NCBI RefSeq assembly: GCF_041296385.1
Contig: NC_091016.1
Span: 20,435,497 to 20,499,496, forward strand
Length of the DNA: 64,000 nt
Direction of reading: 5' to 3'
Source: Aphelocoma coerulescens
Lineage: Eukaryota > Chordata > Aves > Passeriformes > Corvidae
Shown here: piece after piece, positions 24,301 to 38,968 of the stretch
Layout of the letters: each line of letters begins with the position of its first letter
Position numbering within the stretch: position 1 is the first letter of the stretch
Notes under the pieces: generated by a model
The model's input: the letters and a program-made list of their open reading frames with translations, nothing else
Database searches by the model: none
What the model was told of the DNA's origin: nothing
Translations under genes and position numbers: made by a program

Positions 24301-25400
24301 GATGTGACTTTACTTCTGTAGAATAACTGATGCAATTTAGGTGTGCAAAAGAAACCTGAATTATGGACGGCCCAGGAAACTGCCTTTTGAGCAGACACAT
24401 TTTTGAGAGAGCTCTGGTTTAATCAACCGGCTTGGTGCCAACCTGGATCTAACCAGATTGTCCTCATGCCAAAGTTGAGGCAGATGGCTTGTGAGAAACG
24501 GTTTGCAGAATGGAAAAGAACAGCAGGAAGTTTTCACTGGTTTGGAAAGGCTCGGTCTTGATTCAGAAACTGTGTTCCAGAAGAAAAGCACAAGCTGCTT
24601 GGGAGAGCAAGATAGGTCTGAGGCTCTCCTGCTCCCTCTGCCCCTGGCTTGGGATGTCATGGGAGAGCTGCAGCTCAGCACAGGTGGTTCAAATGTGGCA
24701 TCATTTCACTTGTTCCACGTACCAAAGGTGCAAAGGGAAGATCCCTCTGTCACCTCTCAAATTTGGTAGACTCAACGGGATCCATTTCCCTAAGGACCCT
24801 TTCATGGAAGAGCATCATTAGTGTGGAAGACAAGCCATCACAGAGGGCAGTATGGCCAGATCTGTGGGGTGAGTGGAGCGTGGAACTCCTTGTGCATCCA
24901 GTCATGGTCTGACTGAGCGAGGAGTGTTGAGAGGCACAGCTCACTGTCACAGAAATCAAAAACACTCTGTATCAGGCCAAGATGTATCTGAAACAGAAAA
25001 ATCTTTTGAAATCCCATAACAGTTAAAGTCCATCCAAATGAAAATTAGCTCTAAGTTCAATCCTTAATTACCCCTGCTCTTTCTTTGCTCATTAGCACTA
25101 AAGCTGTTCACAAATGTGCATACTCTGTGTGGATTGGGGCCAGCCCTCAGATATGTTTAACATTTCAAAGAGTGAGAAATGCACAGGGCAGAAGCATGAA
25201 GATGGAAAATGCAAATAACTACCAATAACTTGTGCCATTCCCTGTCACTCTGCTGCCCTTCAAATCAGCACTCACAAGACTGAGTAGGGATTCCAGTTCC
25301 ATAGCTCAAACATCAAGGTGTTCCTGAAAACAGAACTTCCCAGTGTGGATCTATTTCCACAATGCTGTTGGGATAAATCCAACCTCATCAATACCTAAAT
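21400..25400. other. Intergenic DNA, no gene recognised; contains a 286-codon ORF
   Basis: The stretch is mostly unique sequence. A plus-strand ORF at 21871-22731 is open for 286 codons, with hydrophobic stretches and several Cys residues but no domain I recognise. It has no CpG island and no recognisable promoter. It may be chance or part of a noncoding transcript. Confidence 0.45.
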
Positions 25401-25410
25401 AGATGGGAAA

Positions 25411-25560
25411 ACAATAGCAAACTTTTACATAGTGCTTTTATATTTAGCACTTCCAGTCCTTCAAGCATCCCTCTTCACCGGCCAGTGTTACTGAAAGTTA
25501 AGAGCTGAGGCATCTAGAAGCAAAATCACTCATCAATGGCACATGGGGAGTCCAAGTAAC
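25411..25560 (+). repeat. Ancient L3/CR1-like LINE 3' fragment
   Basis: 'caaacttttacatagtgctttta', then 'cacttcca', then 'tcaagcatcc', then 'gagctgaggc' and 'aaaatcactc' parallel the L3-type 3' end. In that end 'TTATATAGCGCTTTTCAT' is followed by an 'ACTGAGGCACAGAG...TGACTTGCCCAAGGTCAC' region. The match is weak but ordered. Confidence 0.4.
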
Positions 25561-26825
25561 ATTTTAATCACTGGCCCTTCCTTATTTTACAGGGGTAAAT
25601 AGTGATTTCTGTGTGAGCTGGTCACTGGGTGCTCAGCTCTGCACCTGCAGGTCCAGATGTGCTGCAACAAGGAGCACATCCACAGCTGGATCTGCTGCAG
25701 ACCATTCATGTCTCCAGAGTATCCCATTGATTCATCTGGCTCTCACATCCTCAATTTCCCAGCTTGTTTTTTGTATTAAGAACCTGGTGTTTAGGTATCT
25801 CTAATAATTTCCTGCCCAGTAGGCCAGGTACTTAAATCCCTACTCAACGACATTGATATTTGTGTTTGTGCACAGGAGAAACTGATGCACAGGAAACTTA
25901 TCCCAATAAATAAAAGGATCAACCAGCTCTGTTTGTTTGTCTACAGTGCTAGTTGCTCAAAAGCTCTCCTGGGTCTGTGCCTCTGCATATTCTGTAAGGA
26001 CTAATTCTGCACCTTATCATCCTCAGCTCTCAGTGAGTTTGCTTCATGCTTTCCACTGAGATACTTCAGAGTTGAAGCGCACGTGAGATCACTCCTATAA
26101 CCTGCGATGTCGTGTTACTACTCTTGCAGTAAGAAAAGCCCAACACAGTGATCTTGAGACAACATTTATGATGTATATAAGTTTAAATGCATCTAAATCC
26201 ATTCTGTTTTCTGCTACAAGGAAGTCGTGATTTTTTTTTTTTTGGTCTCCATGACTTGATTTTTTTTCCTTTTGTTTTCAGATCTTGTCATAATACAAAA
26301 GTTGCAAATGAAGCCACAAGTTTTACAGTTTTGTCTTTTCAGGTTGGTTTTTTTTTTTTTGCATAGAGACCCCACAGTGTAATGTGCCTTAATTAATGGA
26401 AAGCAAGAATGGATTGCATAAACTCCCAATGAATATTGTCTTAGCAAATTAAATCTGATTTAATGCTTTAAGCCGAAGACATATTTGCATAACTAATGAA
26501 ACTGATTAACTTGGAATTAATTTGCAATGTTTAGTCATAAGGCTTAAAACTAAAGTGATGTTGGTAATGTGTTGATTATTATTAGTACTCAAGATAATCA
26601 GGATTGCTGGATGATTAAATGTAAATACATAGCAAAAAAATTGGTTCAGGTTAATAAACAATTTCAAATAGGAAAATGCCCCATGATGATAAAGTGAAAT
26701 GAAGGAGTGTTAATTGTACAAGCAGAAGTTAAGAAAGATCGAGTTCCCTCTTGTCTGCTGGAAGTGGGTGAAAAGCTGCTTCTTTTTAGCTTCCCTGTGA
26801 TTTGATAATGATTTCTTTGTGGTCT

Positions 26826-26903
26826 GCATTACACTTGTGCCTGGGAACACTCAGTATGGGCCATGGACCTGGCGTACCCAAGTGCTGTACAAACAGATCT
26901 CGG
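26826..26903 (+). repeat. Ancient L3/CR1-like fragment
   Basis: 'gggccatggacctggcgtaccc' followed by 'agtgctgtacaaacaga' resembles the common amniote 'GGGCCCCATTGTGCTAGGCGCTGTACAAACACA' repeat segment. Confidence 0.35.
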
Positions 26904-27327
26904 TGAGCTCAGGGAAGTGTGGACAGGAACTAATGGGTGGAGGAGATGGTTTGTGTGCATGGACAGCAGGGACCTTGGTTTGCCAGAAGCTTCATTGCTG
27001 CTGTGATTTTGTTTTGTTTTGTTTTTTTTTGTTCTGCCAGCTTTGCAGCAAAATTTTGGGATGGGGTTGCAAGGAGGACCATGTAGAGGCTTTCAGGGAT
27101 GCATAGGAAAATCCCCCTTTAAGATAAGGGGTCTATTAAACAAAGCATGGAAGTGCATGCTTAAAAATGAAGTGGCGGGGGGGCTAAGAGGTGGTACTGC
27201 TGACTGGTAAGGATGCAGAGATTGCCAGTTTCTTTGCATAAAATGGCCTATTTAAACAGGTGTTTTTTATGTGGTTTGAATTTTCATAATGTGAGAGCCA
27301 GATCAGTTGAGTAGACAATTTCTTCAC

Positions 27328-27410
27328 TTGGTTACACTAATGTAAATACCAATTAAATGGATGTACAAATTTGTTTTCATACAGCTGGGAGCAGAATTTG
27401 ACCCAGAGAA
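27328..27410. repeat. Ancient amniote interspersed-repeat remnant
   Basis: 'ggttacactaatgtaaat' followed later by 'gctgggagcagaatttgaccca' matches the order of the 'GTTACACCAGTGTAAATC ... GAGGAGAATCTGGCCC' repeat. This is the opposite-end form of the element near 20.0 kb. Confidence 0.45.
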
Positions 27411-27419
27411 TCATCCTTT

Positions 27420-30400
27420 GACCCCACATTAGCACACTCTTGTGCTTTGTCCATAAATCAGGTGGAAGAAGTATAAATCGAATCGACTTTTGCTCATCAA
27501 GAACTGCTTTTCTGTTTGAGTTCTCACAGATTCTTTCTCAGGCTGGAGTGTCTGCAGAGCTTATAAAGAACAAAGACAACGTTGGGGGATGGCAAATATC
27601 CTCTTCTGGGTCTGATAAACATCCCAGTTTGGGCCAGCTGACTGTTGTGGACAACGTACTGGAGTCAGTGTAAAATGTGAGCTTTCCTCATCCACTTCAC
27701 TGGGAAGTCTGAAGTGAGCTTTACCTACATGGCCAAAGAAAATTTATGTGATCTTTTTTGCTTTGGAAGGTACTGTGGAAACTTGCAGCAGAAGGGTAAC
27801 AACAAGTGTGTGGTGATGCACACATGGTGGTTGTTGGCAGCAGAGAAACAGATGGAAAGTGCAAAACTACCTGTTCCATGTCCCATTGCATCTCCTCATC
27901 ACGTCTCCTTTACACTCCAGTGGCTGGGTCTCCTCCCTTCATGTCTTTCTCCTTCCCAGTGTCTGAAGATGTGTGTGCTATGAATTTTCTGTTTTCCTTT
28001 CTGTTTTGCTCTCCTTCCTTCATACCAGTAGATTTTGGTTCAGATCATTTTGACCTAATGCTCTCCTTTGACTCCTTAAGATGAAGTTTTGTAATGCCTG
28101 TGGCTTATAATCCTATCTCTGTTTTGGCTGGTAAAGTGTTGATAGCCACAAGAAAAAGCCTAAATTTAACTAAGCTGAGAAACCCTTCCTTCACAGTATC
28201 ACAGTGTGCTGCCAGTCATCTTGATATCTCAGGGGGCCTTCCCTACAGGATAGCATCCTTAATTCCACAAAATTCTCTAGGATCCCAGGCTGCAGTAGTT
28301 AAACTGCATAAACATGGGTTTTCTAGGCTGAGCAGTAATGTTGTGCAGCTGTGTCGCCTCTGTAACTTAGCTGGGCTCTGGTCACGTTCACATCATATAG
28401 ATCTGCTTCTTGCTCTCTATATCACCCTTTAGAGGTGACAGCTCTATCTTCCTGGGTAATGTGAGTGCGTTCATGGGATGCTTCGGGAACTGATGTTTGT
28501 GTTTGCTGTGGTTTTTTATGTAAGTGAAGAGTGACTCGGGGCTGAATAAGTACAGGGAGGCACATCCTGGTGTGAAGGCAGATGACCCAGATTGTGTAGG
28601 CACATCATGTGGCTCTGCCAGATGCCAGATGCAGATGTGGTCATCTTTGAGTCTGTCAGCTGAATTCTTCCTCTCCATCAAATGATGGCAATACTTCTTC
28701 TTCCGTGCCATCGACTTCAGGGGTTTTATGTTATGATTTTAAGGCAGCTGCCATGATGATGCCCTGGCCTCTGCCTGGATGTTCTAGGTCCTGCTGTAAT
28801 AAAATAATATGGCTTTCATACATCATCCACAAGTCCCACCAGCTTCTCTATGTCCAGGGAGTCCTGGAGGGGTACTGTGTGTGGTAACCTTGTTCCATGG
28901 AAAGGTACCAAGTTTGTAATATTGTCCAAATGCTGCCACGACATAACCCACATGCACACACGTATGTATCTCTCAAGGGTTATTCAGATTTATGTGTTCC
29001 AGCAAAAACTGAAAGGAATCATAGTGAAAACAGCTTAATTTAGGGCAGAATCAGGTCCACTGTGAGGTTCAAGATGTTGTCATGTTCGGGATAGTTCTGT
29101 ACACTTACAATGTTATTAGAAAACACCTCCTCTATTGCCTCCATTACTGCATAAAATATCTAACCTTACACTGTGTATAATGCATGAGAACAGTGTTTAT
29201 AACACGAGTTTTCTGCTTATAATGTAGTAGTGTTCTTGGTCAGCATCCCTTGATGTTTTACAGCCAAATTGTAAGTCCATTTAAATGATTTATTACACCA
29301 CAGCCTGGTTAGTAAGCACAGGTAAACAAGTTCTCTGGGAAGATTTAAACTGTAAGGACAGTCACTATAAAGTCTATCAGAAATTCATTGCACTTCACAG
29401 ATGGAACAGATAAAAAAAAGTCCTTAACTGCAGACAGCAGGGAAAGAAAATCCTAAATTATCAAGATGCAATGAAATCCTCTTGCAGGGTGCAAATTGTT
29501 GGAAAACAATTTTTATTGATTATTTAAAAGAGAAGATGAAAACTGGTCTTAGTGGCGAGCTATTTTATAAATTTTCAGACGACCTGTCCCCAGTGGGGGT
29601 TATGTTTGGGTGGACAGTGAAGGGGAACTTATTGTAATGACTTTTTGTGCTGCCAGAACCTGCCACCCCTCTACAGACTGAGAAGGGTGTGTTCTGATAG
29701 TCCCAAGCAGTTAAAAATCACATGTAGCTTTCCTGCAAACCACTCCACCATAAAAAAATGTCAGGGTTTTAAATTGTCTTCTATTATTTGGTTTTTAGGG
29801 GTTGCTTTCTTCCTGCTCTCCCAGGTCCTGTCTGTGAGCATTAGATGCTTACTTTGTAGATGGTGAGCTGAAAAACACAGCAGGTATTGAAAGATTTGCT
29901 ATTTAGTCAATCAAAATGACAACACTAAGTTGAAAAGGAGCAACAACAACCACAGTTGCTGGCTCTGAGCATGGACTAGAAAATTCAGAGCAAGTGATAG
30001 TTTTCAAAGCTGTGAGATGCCAACAAAGTATAGAAAAGCAGGACAGAGCCAGCAGAGAGGCTTGGAGCTGGAGGGAAGGAGCATCTGTGAAATGGCTGTC
30101 AAAGGCACAAGTCTGAAATTTTTGGAAGTCTGTAGAGCTGCAGTCTTTGCCAGTTAATGCTGGGTCAAGATCTTAGCTGTCCTCCTTAAACAGGAGTTGC
30201 TTTGCTTAATGAGGAGCTCCCCTCACAGACTGGCTGAACTGCAGCAGTGAACTTGCTCTTGCTACAAATTTATTGTGGTGGCCCAGAGTGACTCGCTGGA
30301 GCCAATGAAGTTGTCTGAAATCAGTGCTGTATCTGATTCAGAGCTGTTGGCTTCATCCTCCAGTTCTGTTGCAAGCCAGATTTTGAGGGACAGGGAAATG

Positions 30401-33400
30401 GAATGATATGCTTAACATAAGATTTAAAAAAACCCCAACATTTTGTCCTTTAATCCTGAAGAATTTGTGTTTTTACTATTTTGCACTGAAGAATTTTACT
30501 AATAAACAATTAAATTACCCCAATACCATTGCTCTTGCAGGGAAGTTTAATAGCCTGCCAAGCTGTACTATGCTTAAAGGAGAAATTTTCTTTGCTGCAT
30601 TTGTGATCCTCCTACTTCTATCTTGCTCTGGGAATATGGGAACCAAAGTGCCACCTGCTATCAGTTTTCCCTCATCCTTTATACAAGCACATATCAAGTC
30701 CTTCTTTTGTGAAGAGACTTTCTCTGAGTAACTGCTTATGCAGGGAGGAAATGAGAGGCTGAAATCTTTCTTTGCTTTGTGACCCCATCACTCGCCTGAA
30801 AAGAAGGCAAACCATTTCTCTATCTCACTTTCATCTTTCTTCTGCAACACCCAAACAATAGATGGGCATGTTTTGTTGAGTTCTGGGCAGATTTTACCCA
30901 CTATGAAAATGTATATAATGCTCAAAGAGATCCTGTAAAAAAACTGTATTCATAGTAGTCTTAAATGGTGTCTGAATTCTGACTGCTGGCTGGCTGGGTA
31001 TTGACTTTGTGCAAATAAACAGAAGGCTCTTCCCAAAATCTTCCTGCCAGTCATTTATAGTTCACCATTCCCTCTGCTGCAGGGGTCCTTATGTGGACAT
31101 CCATGGCACATGCCATGCAGGAATATTTAGACTGAATTCTTCCTGTAACTGCAGATTGCAGTAAAGTTGTTTTAGGATGGCAAATGTAAAGAGATCTTTG
31201 ATGTAACTTAGAGTTTGGGTCTGTGCTTGTATGGTACTGACAAAAAAAGGCCTTGAGCACAGGAAGGGTAACAATGACTAATAATTAAAAATTGCAATCC
31301 ATAGAACTTTGTAACTTTCAGTTAAAACAAATTGCATTTTCATTTCAAATGTCTATTCATGATGAAATAGGTAGATTTATACCCTCTCTTAAGATTCATA
31401 TACCAATCCTGACCCTGCTGCTAACACCCACTACCTGAAACCCATGGCACATCAAAGCAGTGCATCTTTTTGAAGTCTGCAGTCATGCATTTGCTTGGCT
31501 GTGCTTACTTCCAGGGGAATGTGCTGCAGGGACAGTGGGAAAGCTCTGGCTTTGCTGTTGCAGACTAACACAATTTGTGAAGGGCACGAAATTTAACAGC
31601 CTAAGCAATCCTGAGACAGTATTTCTTTCCCTACGGAAAGGAGGGATATAAAATTTAATGCTTGTGTTTGTATGCTTTGTAGATGTGGAGGTTCTGTTTG
31701 CTACAATTTAAAAAAGATAAGACAGTAGTAGACAGCTGATGTGGTTGGAACTTGTTTCTACAAAGCTGTTGATTCTCTTAATGCAGTGAAAGTTATGTTG
31801 CCATCCTATGATCATTTACTTTTGGTGGTCCAGATCTTTGTCACTGTGGAGTTAGATGGTGTTCAGCAAGAGAAGGTGGCTAATGATTTCTGCAGTGACT
31901 GGTCCTTTGCATAGGAATGTAAATTGTTGATGAAAGTATTCCTCACCTGCTGAGCCTCTTCTGGATTTGCAGTAGCCCAGGTCCTGCCCAAGGACCACAG
32001 CCTGCAACCCTCCTCTCCCTGCACTTGGCAGGCTGGAGGATGGCAGGGCTGTTTGCTGCCTGGATGGTGCTTTTGGTAAAGACACAGACAGCACCTATTT
32101 CCAAGATGCTTTCTTCCTTACTTTCACCATTCCCCTCCCATCCAGCCTCCTTTACTTCCAGGGTAGCATACAAGGAGTTGTACTTTGCCAAAAAAGTCTC
32201 ATATGTGCACACTTATTTTGTCCTTTTCGGTCAGCTGAAGCATGCAGGGCCATGTTTGACTCACCACTTCCACAGAAAACACGTAGGACTGACTGCTGCA
32301 GGAATTGCCTAAAGTCAGATTTAAGGAAAAGAATAAATTCTGAATGTTTGATGCCCATAATGTGCTGGAATTGGATTGGGAGAGCAACGGTTCATATTTC
32401 AATCTGTGAAGTGATGTGCTTTGGTATCAAATCTAGGTGAGTGGAATTCATGGCTGGTATATTAAATCAGGTTTATGCTTATGTCATGCTAGTTTTCCTT
32501 TGAGGATAACCACAGGACAGTTCTTGCTCAATCACAAAGGTGTAGCAAGAGAATCTGGTCCCTTACAAGTGGTATTCATTTTGATTTTGAACATTTTACC
32601 ATTTCCACTGCTAAGGATGCGATAGGGGATGAAAGAGTTCAGTAAACCTTATTTCTTACTGATGCCTTTTCTAAGTAAGCACAGCATTTCAGTTTGATTT
32701 ACGGTAATTTTTTTTCTCCCATGGAAAGATTATGAACTAGAGAGCATACTGACTGGAAGAAAATGGCTGCTAATCTTCTGAAACTAATGTTTAATCAGTG
32801 ATGGAAAGAAAATAAGTAACTAAAAAGCTTCATCCAGCTAATTAAATAAAGCTGGTTATTCTGCTGGAAACAGTTAATGAACCTCAAGTAATATAATTAT
32901 TTTCAGAATATTAAAGCAGGAAAAAAGTGATTACTTATTTAAGACTAAATAATTACAATGTATGCTTCACTATAAGAGGTTATAGATGCCAAAGGCTAAA
33001 TAACCACCGTGCTTCTGATTCTCCATTAAAGGGTGTTTCTCAGGAGTTATTACATCTTACGTTGAGCTTATAGTGAATTTTCTTCTCTAAGATAATCTCC
33101 AATGATCTCTAAGGGAATTTGCCTCCCTTGGTGCCTGTTATTATTCTCATTTTTAGGGACTGACTGTTTTTGATTGCCTTTAAAATGAGCTCTGATAGTA
33201 TTAACTGTGCAGAAGGGATGGGGTGCAGCGGTTCCGCTCACGGCAGGAACAGCTCTGAGGCGAGCCCTGGGTTCTGCTCCACTGCTCAAACACCGCCGGG
33301 GCAGCAGAGTTTGGCCTCATGGGCTCAAATCCTCCCTTGGCTGGAGCTCAGCTTGCCTCTGAAATGCTGCACATCTCTTCTGTTCCAAGATTACAGATAA

Positions 33401-36400
33401 GGGGGAGTTTCTCTTAGAAAGGCAGGCTGTAGCGTAATTACTCCTGCAAGTGCTGGGAGCTTCCATTTTGGGAGTGGAGTCTGCTCAATGCTGGGCGCTT
33501 TGGAAAAGATCCTACCTGGCTCTGTCCTGATAATCACTGTAATTTTTTTCCTTTTAGCATCTGAGAGCTGGCATGTGAGGTGGTTAAAGAAACCCAACAC
33601 CAGAGCCCCTGAGTTGGAGGGGGGAAGCTCATGCAAAGCTGCTGTGCCAGTCATCTCCAGACAAATGACTTTTATTTATGAGGCACATCCCCAAGGAAGG
33701 GGCAGTTCAGAACAGCCTGTCCTGGAGGCATCCCTGAAGGAAAGTGCTCCTGTGCCTGCTCTGCTTCCCTGCTGGCACTGCCTGCTTGCACCCTTCTCTG
33801 TCCTCCTTGCTGATTTAAGAGCCACCTCTGCTCCCTGCCTGCAGGCAGGTAAAGCCCAGCCCCTGCACCACACTAGTGATGAGTTTGTTTGTCTTGTAAA
33901 GGCTCTTTGGTGAGCTGGGAAGGCTTCCTGGTTGTTCAGCTCCCCCTGTTCATCTCCACAGGGCTCAGGCTCAGTTTGGGGGTGTAGAAGGGCTGAAAGC
34001 TGTGCACATTGGGAGGGAATGGGACTGGGTTTCCACCTGCCTCACTGAGCCTGACTCAGCATCCTTTCCCATCCAAGGACATCAGATAAAACCCACAAAG
34101 GGCAAAACATATCCTCTGGTTCTCCTTTCACTTATCTAAGTTATATTCAGTGCCCCACACCACACATACTTTTACTGACTGCTCCGTTCACTTTTCCAGG
34201 AGCAACCGCCCAAAATGCGGCTCATTTGATCTCATGGAAACAAACATCTCAGCCATTTAAAATTATATCTTACACTTGAGAGAGACATGCTGAGGACATA
34301 GAGAAACAATAGATTTAATTAGGCTTTTAAAATGTGACACATCTATTATATGTTCCGTTACAGCTTTAAAAAAGTCTCAGTTCCTGTATAATAAATCTTG
34401 CTAGAGTACTACCGTTTAATTAAATGGGAGTCAGCACTGGGAACAATTAAAATGAGTTTATGCACTTTCAGGGAAACCCTATAGCAAGATGTGCAAAATA
34501 GCATACAATAAAATGAAAAATTAAACCCTTAGTGGGTTTGAGCTGCTACATATAAGAAATTTGATAAAAAGCATTTTAGGAAAGTAGGCAATTTTACAGT
34601 GTGGCAAGAAGTCTGTTCTGCCTCAAAGGTACCAGCCCATGTCCCTTGGATTTTTGCCACTGGAAAAAGACTCCAGATGGACGTATGCATCAATACTAGT
34701 AAGTGAAATTCATCCCTGAGAAAAAAACAAAGTGTTTCTTTAAAGCCCTGAATAGGAGTGGATGTCACCTAGCAGAAAATATGCATAAATAGGTGAAAAA
34801 GATATCTCTGTTCTGAATAGTTACTGAGCTGTTTCAATCAAGAGTTTCTCTGCTTATGGGATTTAGTGAAGGCAAATTTAATTTTTAGGATAAAGTTTTT
34901 ACAGTAACATATGTAAACAAATAGTGATGTTATCTTAACTAGAACATGATATATACATTTTATTGCATATTAAAATCCATTTCAGCATTGCTTTCAGCCC
35001 AGAGTTTTTACTGTTTTTCCCCCTCTCTGCCTCAGTATAAACAAGCAGCCTTGAAATGAACATCAAAACTAAATGGCATTGAATATAATGAAGCAACATT
35101 GAGTCTAATGAAGCAGAATTGCTATGTAAACAGGGATGCTTTTATCTCATTGGAATTTTTATGTCCTTGCATGTCTCTCAGCTACATTTTTGTAACCTGA
35201 TTCTTAGGAAATTTCTGATATCTTTTTATGATTGTTAACAGAGACCAAGACAGCACTGTAATGTGTGCTCAGCTGAGTGGTGTGAAAGTCACATCGAGTT
35301 TGTTGCTTTAGAAGCAAAATGTTCACCACCCTCATCTTGTTACAGGAGGTTGGCTGTAAAACTTGGTAACCTCTACGTGTGAAGAGGTCTGCTGAGAAGA
35401 ATGGGTTGCAGACACTGAAGGGTCAGGTGAAAGTGCCACTTGGAAGCTCCCTGCCTGTGAGCATTCCAGTCCTTTCCTTGTCTGTTAATGCCTTTGTGAA
35501 GGCACAGGCAGTAATAACACAAGCAATAACACCAAACCTCATAAACCTTTTTCTGGGCTGAGAACCATGCCTTCCACTGCCTTGCTGTAACATAAGCCTT
35601 AGCAGGACACAAGCTGACCTTCCTCTGCCAGGGAGGAGTGAAACACCCAGGCACCTGTTCTTCACCACCTCAGGCTGTTGCAGGAGCTCTGGAAAGGTCT
35701 GTGGTTCCTCCATTGCAAATTAAAATACTAGTAAAGGCCTCCCTCAAATATACCTTTTATTATCACCTTCTTTTGATTCTGCACTTGGAAGTCGTGCTCT
35801 TTAATATATATTGGCTTGCACCTGAGCATCTCTCACTTCCTCACAGATATGAGATTTTTGCCCTTTTGGACAGCAGCTCAAAATTCAGCATTTCAAGTTA
35901 ATGTGCTGCAGCTCCTCATGTAAGAGTTGGGTTGAGCAGAAACAGGTGAATAAATGCTGCTATTTGGCAGTGTTGGACATGGAAGTATTTGTCATAGTAC
36001 ACTGATATACGATGCCCTTTCACATTCTCCACAGAGCACTTGAACTTAAAAAAATATGATGGCAAAGTAAATGAATGGAATATTGTCTGAAATGTAGTCA
36101 CTGGAAGAAAGAGAAGGAAGCCACTGTGATATCTATTGCCGTAAACTGTCCTGTTCTGTAATAGCTACTTCATCTAAAATACCATAAACACTGCCAAGTC
36201 TTGCAGCTGTTCTTAAACCTCTTGCTCCTGGAAGTTTGTGTAGGTTTTTTTGGTGGTTTTTGTTTGTTCATTTGTTGTTGGTTTTTATTTTTCCTGAAAA
36301 TTTCTGTTTCAAAAAAATTCTTTCTAGGTCTTTGACCTGTTGCCTTTCTCTGTGTGCTGCCTTTTAGTGAGCACAGTACACAGAAGAGCTTTGGCATAAG

Positions 36401-38960
36401 ATTTTCCATATCTATGCATTTATATAGGCTGAGGACTTGGGTCTTAAAATGTATTCCTCTCCACGGGTTGTTAAGTCTGTAGTCAAAAATTTAGGAGAAT
36501 GGCTAGCTGGCCCAGCTTCCAAATATTGAAAAACCTCAAAGCACATAACTGAAATCACATAAAGTTTGGGTATGGGGAATGAAGCTTCTGGCACCTCGTT
36601 TTCGTTATGAAGATGGCAACAAGAATGGAAAATGTCACAAGAATAATTCACATATTTTTGGTCTTTAGTACTATAATTATCTAGACCTTCTTGCTTTGGG
36701 CTCCCCTTTTCCTACACAGCTTTTGGGAAAAGGTGGGTTTGGCTTTTAATGGCCTAATAAGTACAAGTAATAGCTTGTGATTTGTTTAATATTTTGAACT
36801 GAAAGGTCAAGGGTAGGAAGATTAAAAAGTTGTCGGGGGAAATGCTCTCAGTAAAAGCCATCTCTTGCTGGAAGTAACACAGCTTCTTAAGTAAGCATAA
36901 AATCAGTTTAAGTCAGCTCCAAGGCCAAATTAAAGCAGAAAGGAGAATAATATTAGTGTATAGATACTACCAGCTATAGAAGGGTAAGTGAAATGAAAAA
37001 CCAGACAGGGAAATCATCCTTAGTATCCCCCACAGGGTCTCTGCAGCACTGATTATGATATTTTTGTTGGATTTTTGAGCATGTGCGTCTGTGTGAAAGT
37101 CAGGGAATCTGAAGTAATGACTGAAGTGTTCTTGAGCCTCTCCTCTGCTTGCAAAGCCTCAGATGAGACTGTCATGGATCATTTTATGAAAAGCTACCTG
37201 CTGCCAAACAACTGTCTTAAATTCCAGCATCTGCCCACAACCATCTCTCCTCTCCCAAGTCTGAGCACCCCCCTTCCCTTCTCTCTGAATATGAAAGAGA
37301 TGGAGGAGAAGTTAAAGGACTCCTTTGTTGCAACTTTTTTCCCTGCTCTGAAGGTGTTCAGTTACGGAGGTTCTGCCTTGCCCCACTTCTCTCCCCTGCA
37401 GTGCTGCTGTGTGAGTGATGCAGTAAAGCAGCTCTGACGATTCAAGGCTGCTTCTGGAAGTGTTGTTTGTGCACTGTGAGAAGTGGAGACCTGAGACAGA
37501 TGGGTTCTTTTCTTCTCTCAAGGATACTCTGGAGGGTTTGCATGTTTTCCTGAGGCCCCAGGCAAGTGCATTGCTTGTTTTCCTCCAAAATAGGCTCTTT
37601 CCATCACAGAAAATGGCATTGTGTTGGCAAAGATCTTGAAATATGCTATTAATTTTACATATTTGTTCTGAGTGACAGTGTGGGAGCCTCCTCTCTAGAA
37701 TATATTTTCATTAAAGCAAGCAGGCTGAGCAGACACATGATGGGGCTGTCTAGTTGTGTATTTTGTAGGTAGAAGGCAGGCTTTTTATCATTTTGGTGCA
37801 AAGAGGTGAGGAATAGGATGTGGGCCATTGTTAAGAGTTTATTGTGCATTTGAGGATGTCTGCTTTTTTAATAACAAAGCCCTCTTCTAGCTCTGGGGAA
37901 TGTGGAAGCACAACCCAGCTGCACAAGGCTGAGAGCTCAGGTCAGAGCTGCCTTCACCACTGCCACAGGTCTGCTGGTCCCAGTGAAAGACACTGGGGGC
38001 CACACACAACTTCTTGGGCTGATTAATGCCAAATGTGGTATTTTCTCTCAGCACTGAAGGTAGAAATGTACCTGTAATTATCATCCTCTAAGTTAAAAAT
38101 GTTACCGCAACAGTGCTAGGTCATCCTGACCTTCTCCAGCTGAAAGAGAAAACACTATTTGGTGCTTCTTTTATAGTTTTTTAAGAACACCTATTTTTCC
38201 CTGGGATGTTCTGAGCAGTTAAAGCCAGCCCTCCCACAGAGTAGGATCATGCTCTTCTTATTTAGTTGCAGAAAACATTTACCATATACTATGGCAAATC
38301 ACACAATCAATCTTCATGCTAATCATTCTCTGCTGGAAGCTATTTACTACAAAAACTTCTGAAATTTTCTTACTAGCTGGAGAGCTGACTGTCACAGGCA
38401 AAAGAGTGATTCATTTATGTTTTTTTTTTTTTAAATAAAACCAAAATTGAATACTTTGAAATAGGCTTGAGTATTTCAGATTAGATGGGTAAAGGGTATA
38501 CAAAGAGACACTCAGAAATTTTCTTCTTCAGTAGGGCTTAGTCTTTAATCCTCCCTAGATCTAATTCTAGCTAGTCACTTGCCTCAGCCTTTATTTGCTC
38601 CCAAGCTGCCATTTAAATGACATGCCTCTGATGATTTACATTCATTCTGTACCTTTATTAATATTAGCTCTGGTTTGCACCAGCAGCTCTGGCCGTGCCT
38701 GGGTGTGCAGCTCCCTTCGTGCCCAGAGCAGAGTCTCCAGAGAAGGTTTCAATATCGTACTGCCCATGAGCATGGTGGCAAGTTTTGCCCCCTCATGCAC
38801 AACTACAGAGCTGCCAGGTGCTTATGTGATTTAGAAGTTAGAAAGTTCTGCTGAGCCCTCAAAACCTGCTGTTTCTGTTTTTTTGTATGAAACACACTAC
38901 TGTATTCTCTTCTAGATTGCTGAATTCACCTCTGAGAAGCAAATGCTTAAATTTCTGCTT
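27420..38960. other. Intergenic DNA, no gene recognised
   Basis: This is about 11.5 kb of mostly unique AT-leaning sequence. There are only short ORFs without recognisable domains (for example 37075-37437, 120 codons). There is no CpG island, RNA gene or large repeat that I can identify. A 20-bp tandem duplication lies at 35077-35116. Homeobox-type ATTA motifs are frequent around 32.7-33.0 kb. Confidence 0.55.
35077..35116. repeat. 20-bp tandem duplication
   Basis: Two adjacent copies run CATTGAATATAATGAAGCAA and CATTGAGTCTAATGAAGCAG. Confidence 0.8.
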
Positions 38961-38968
38961 CTGATTCC

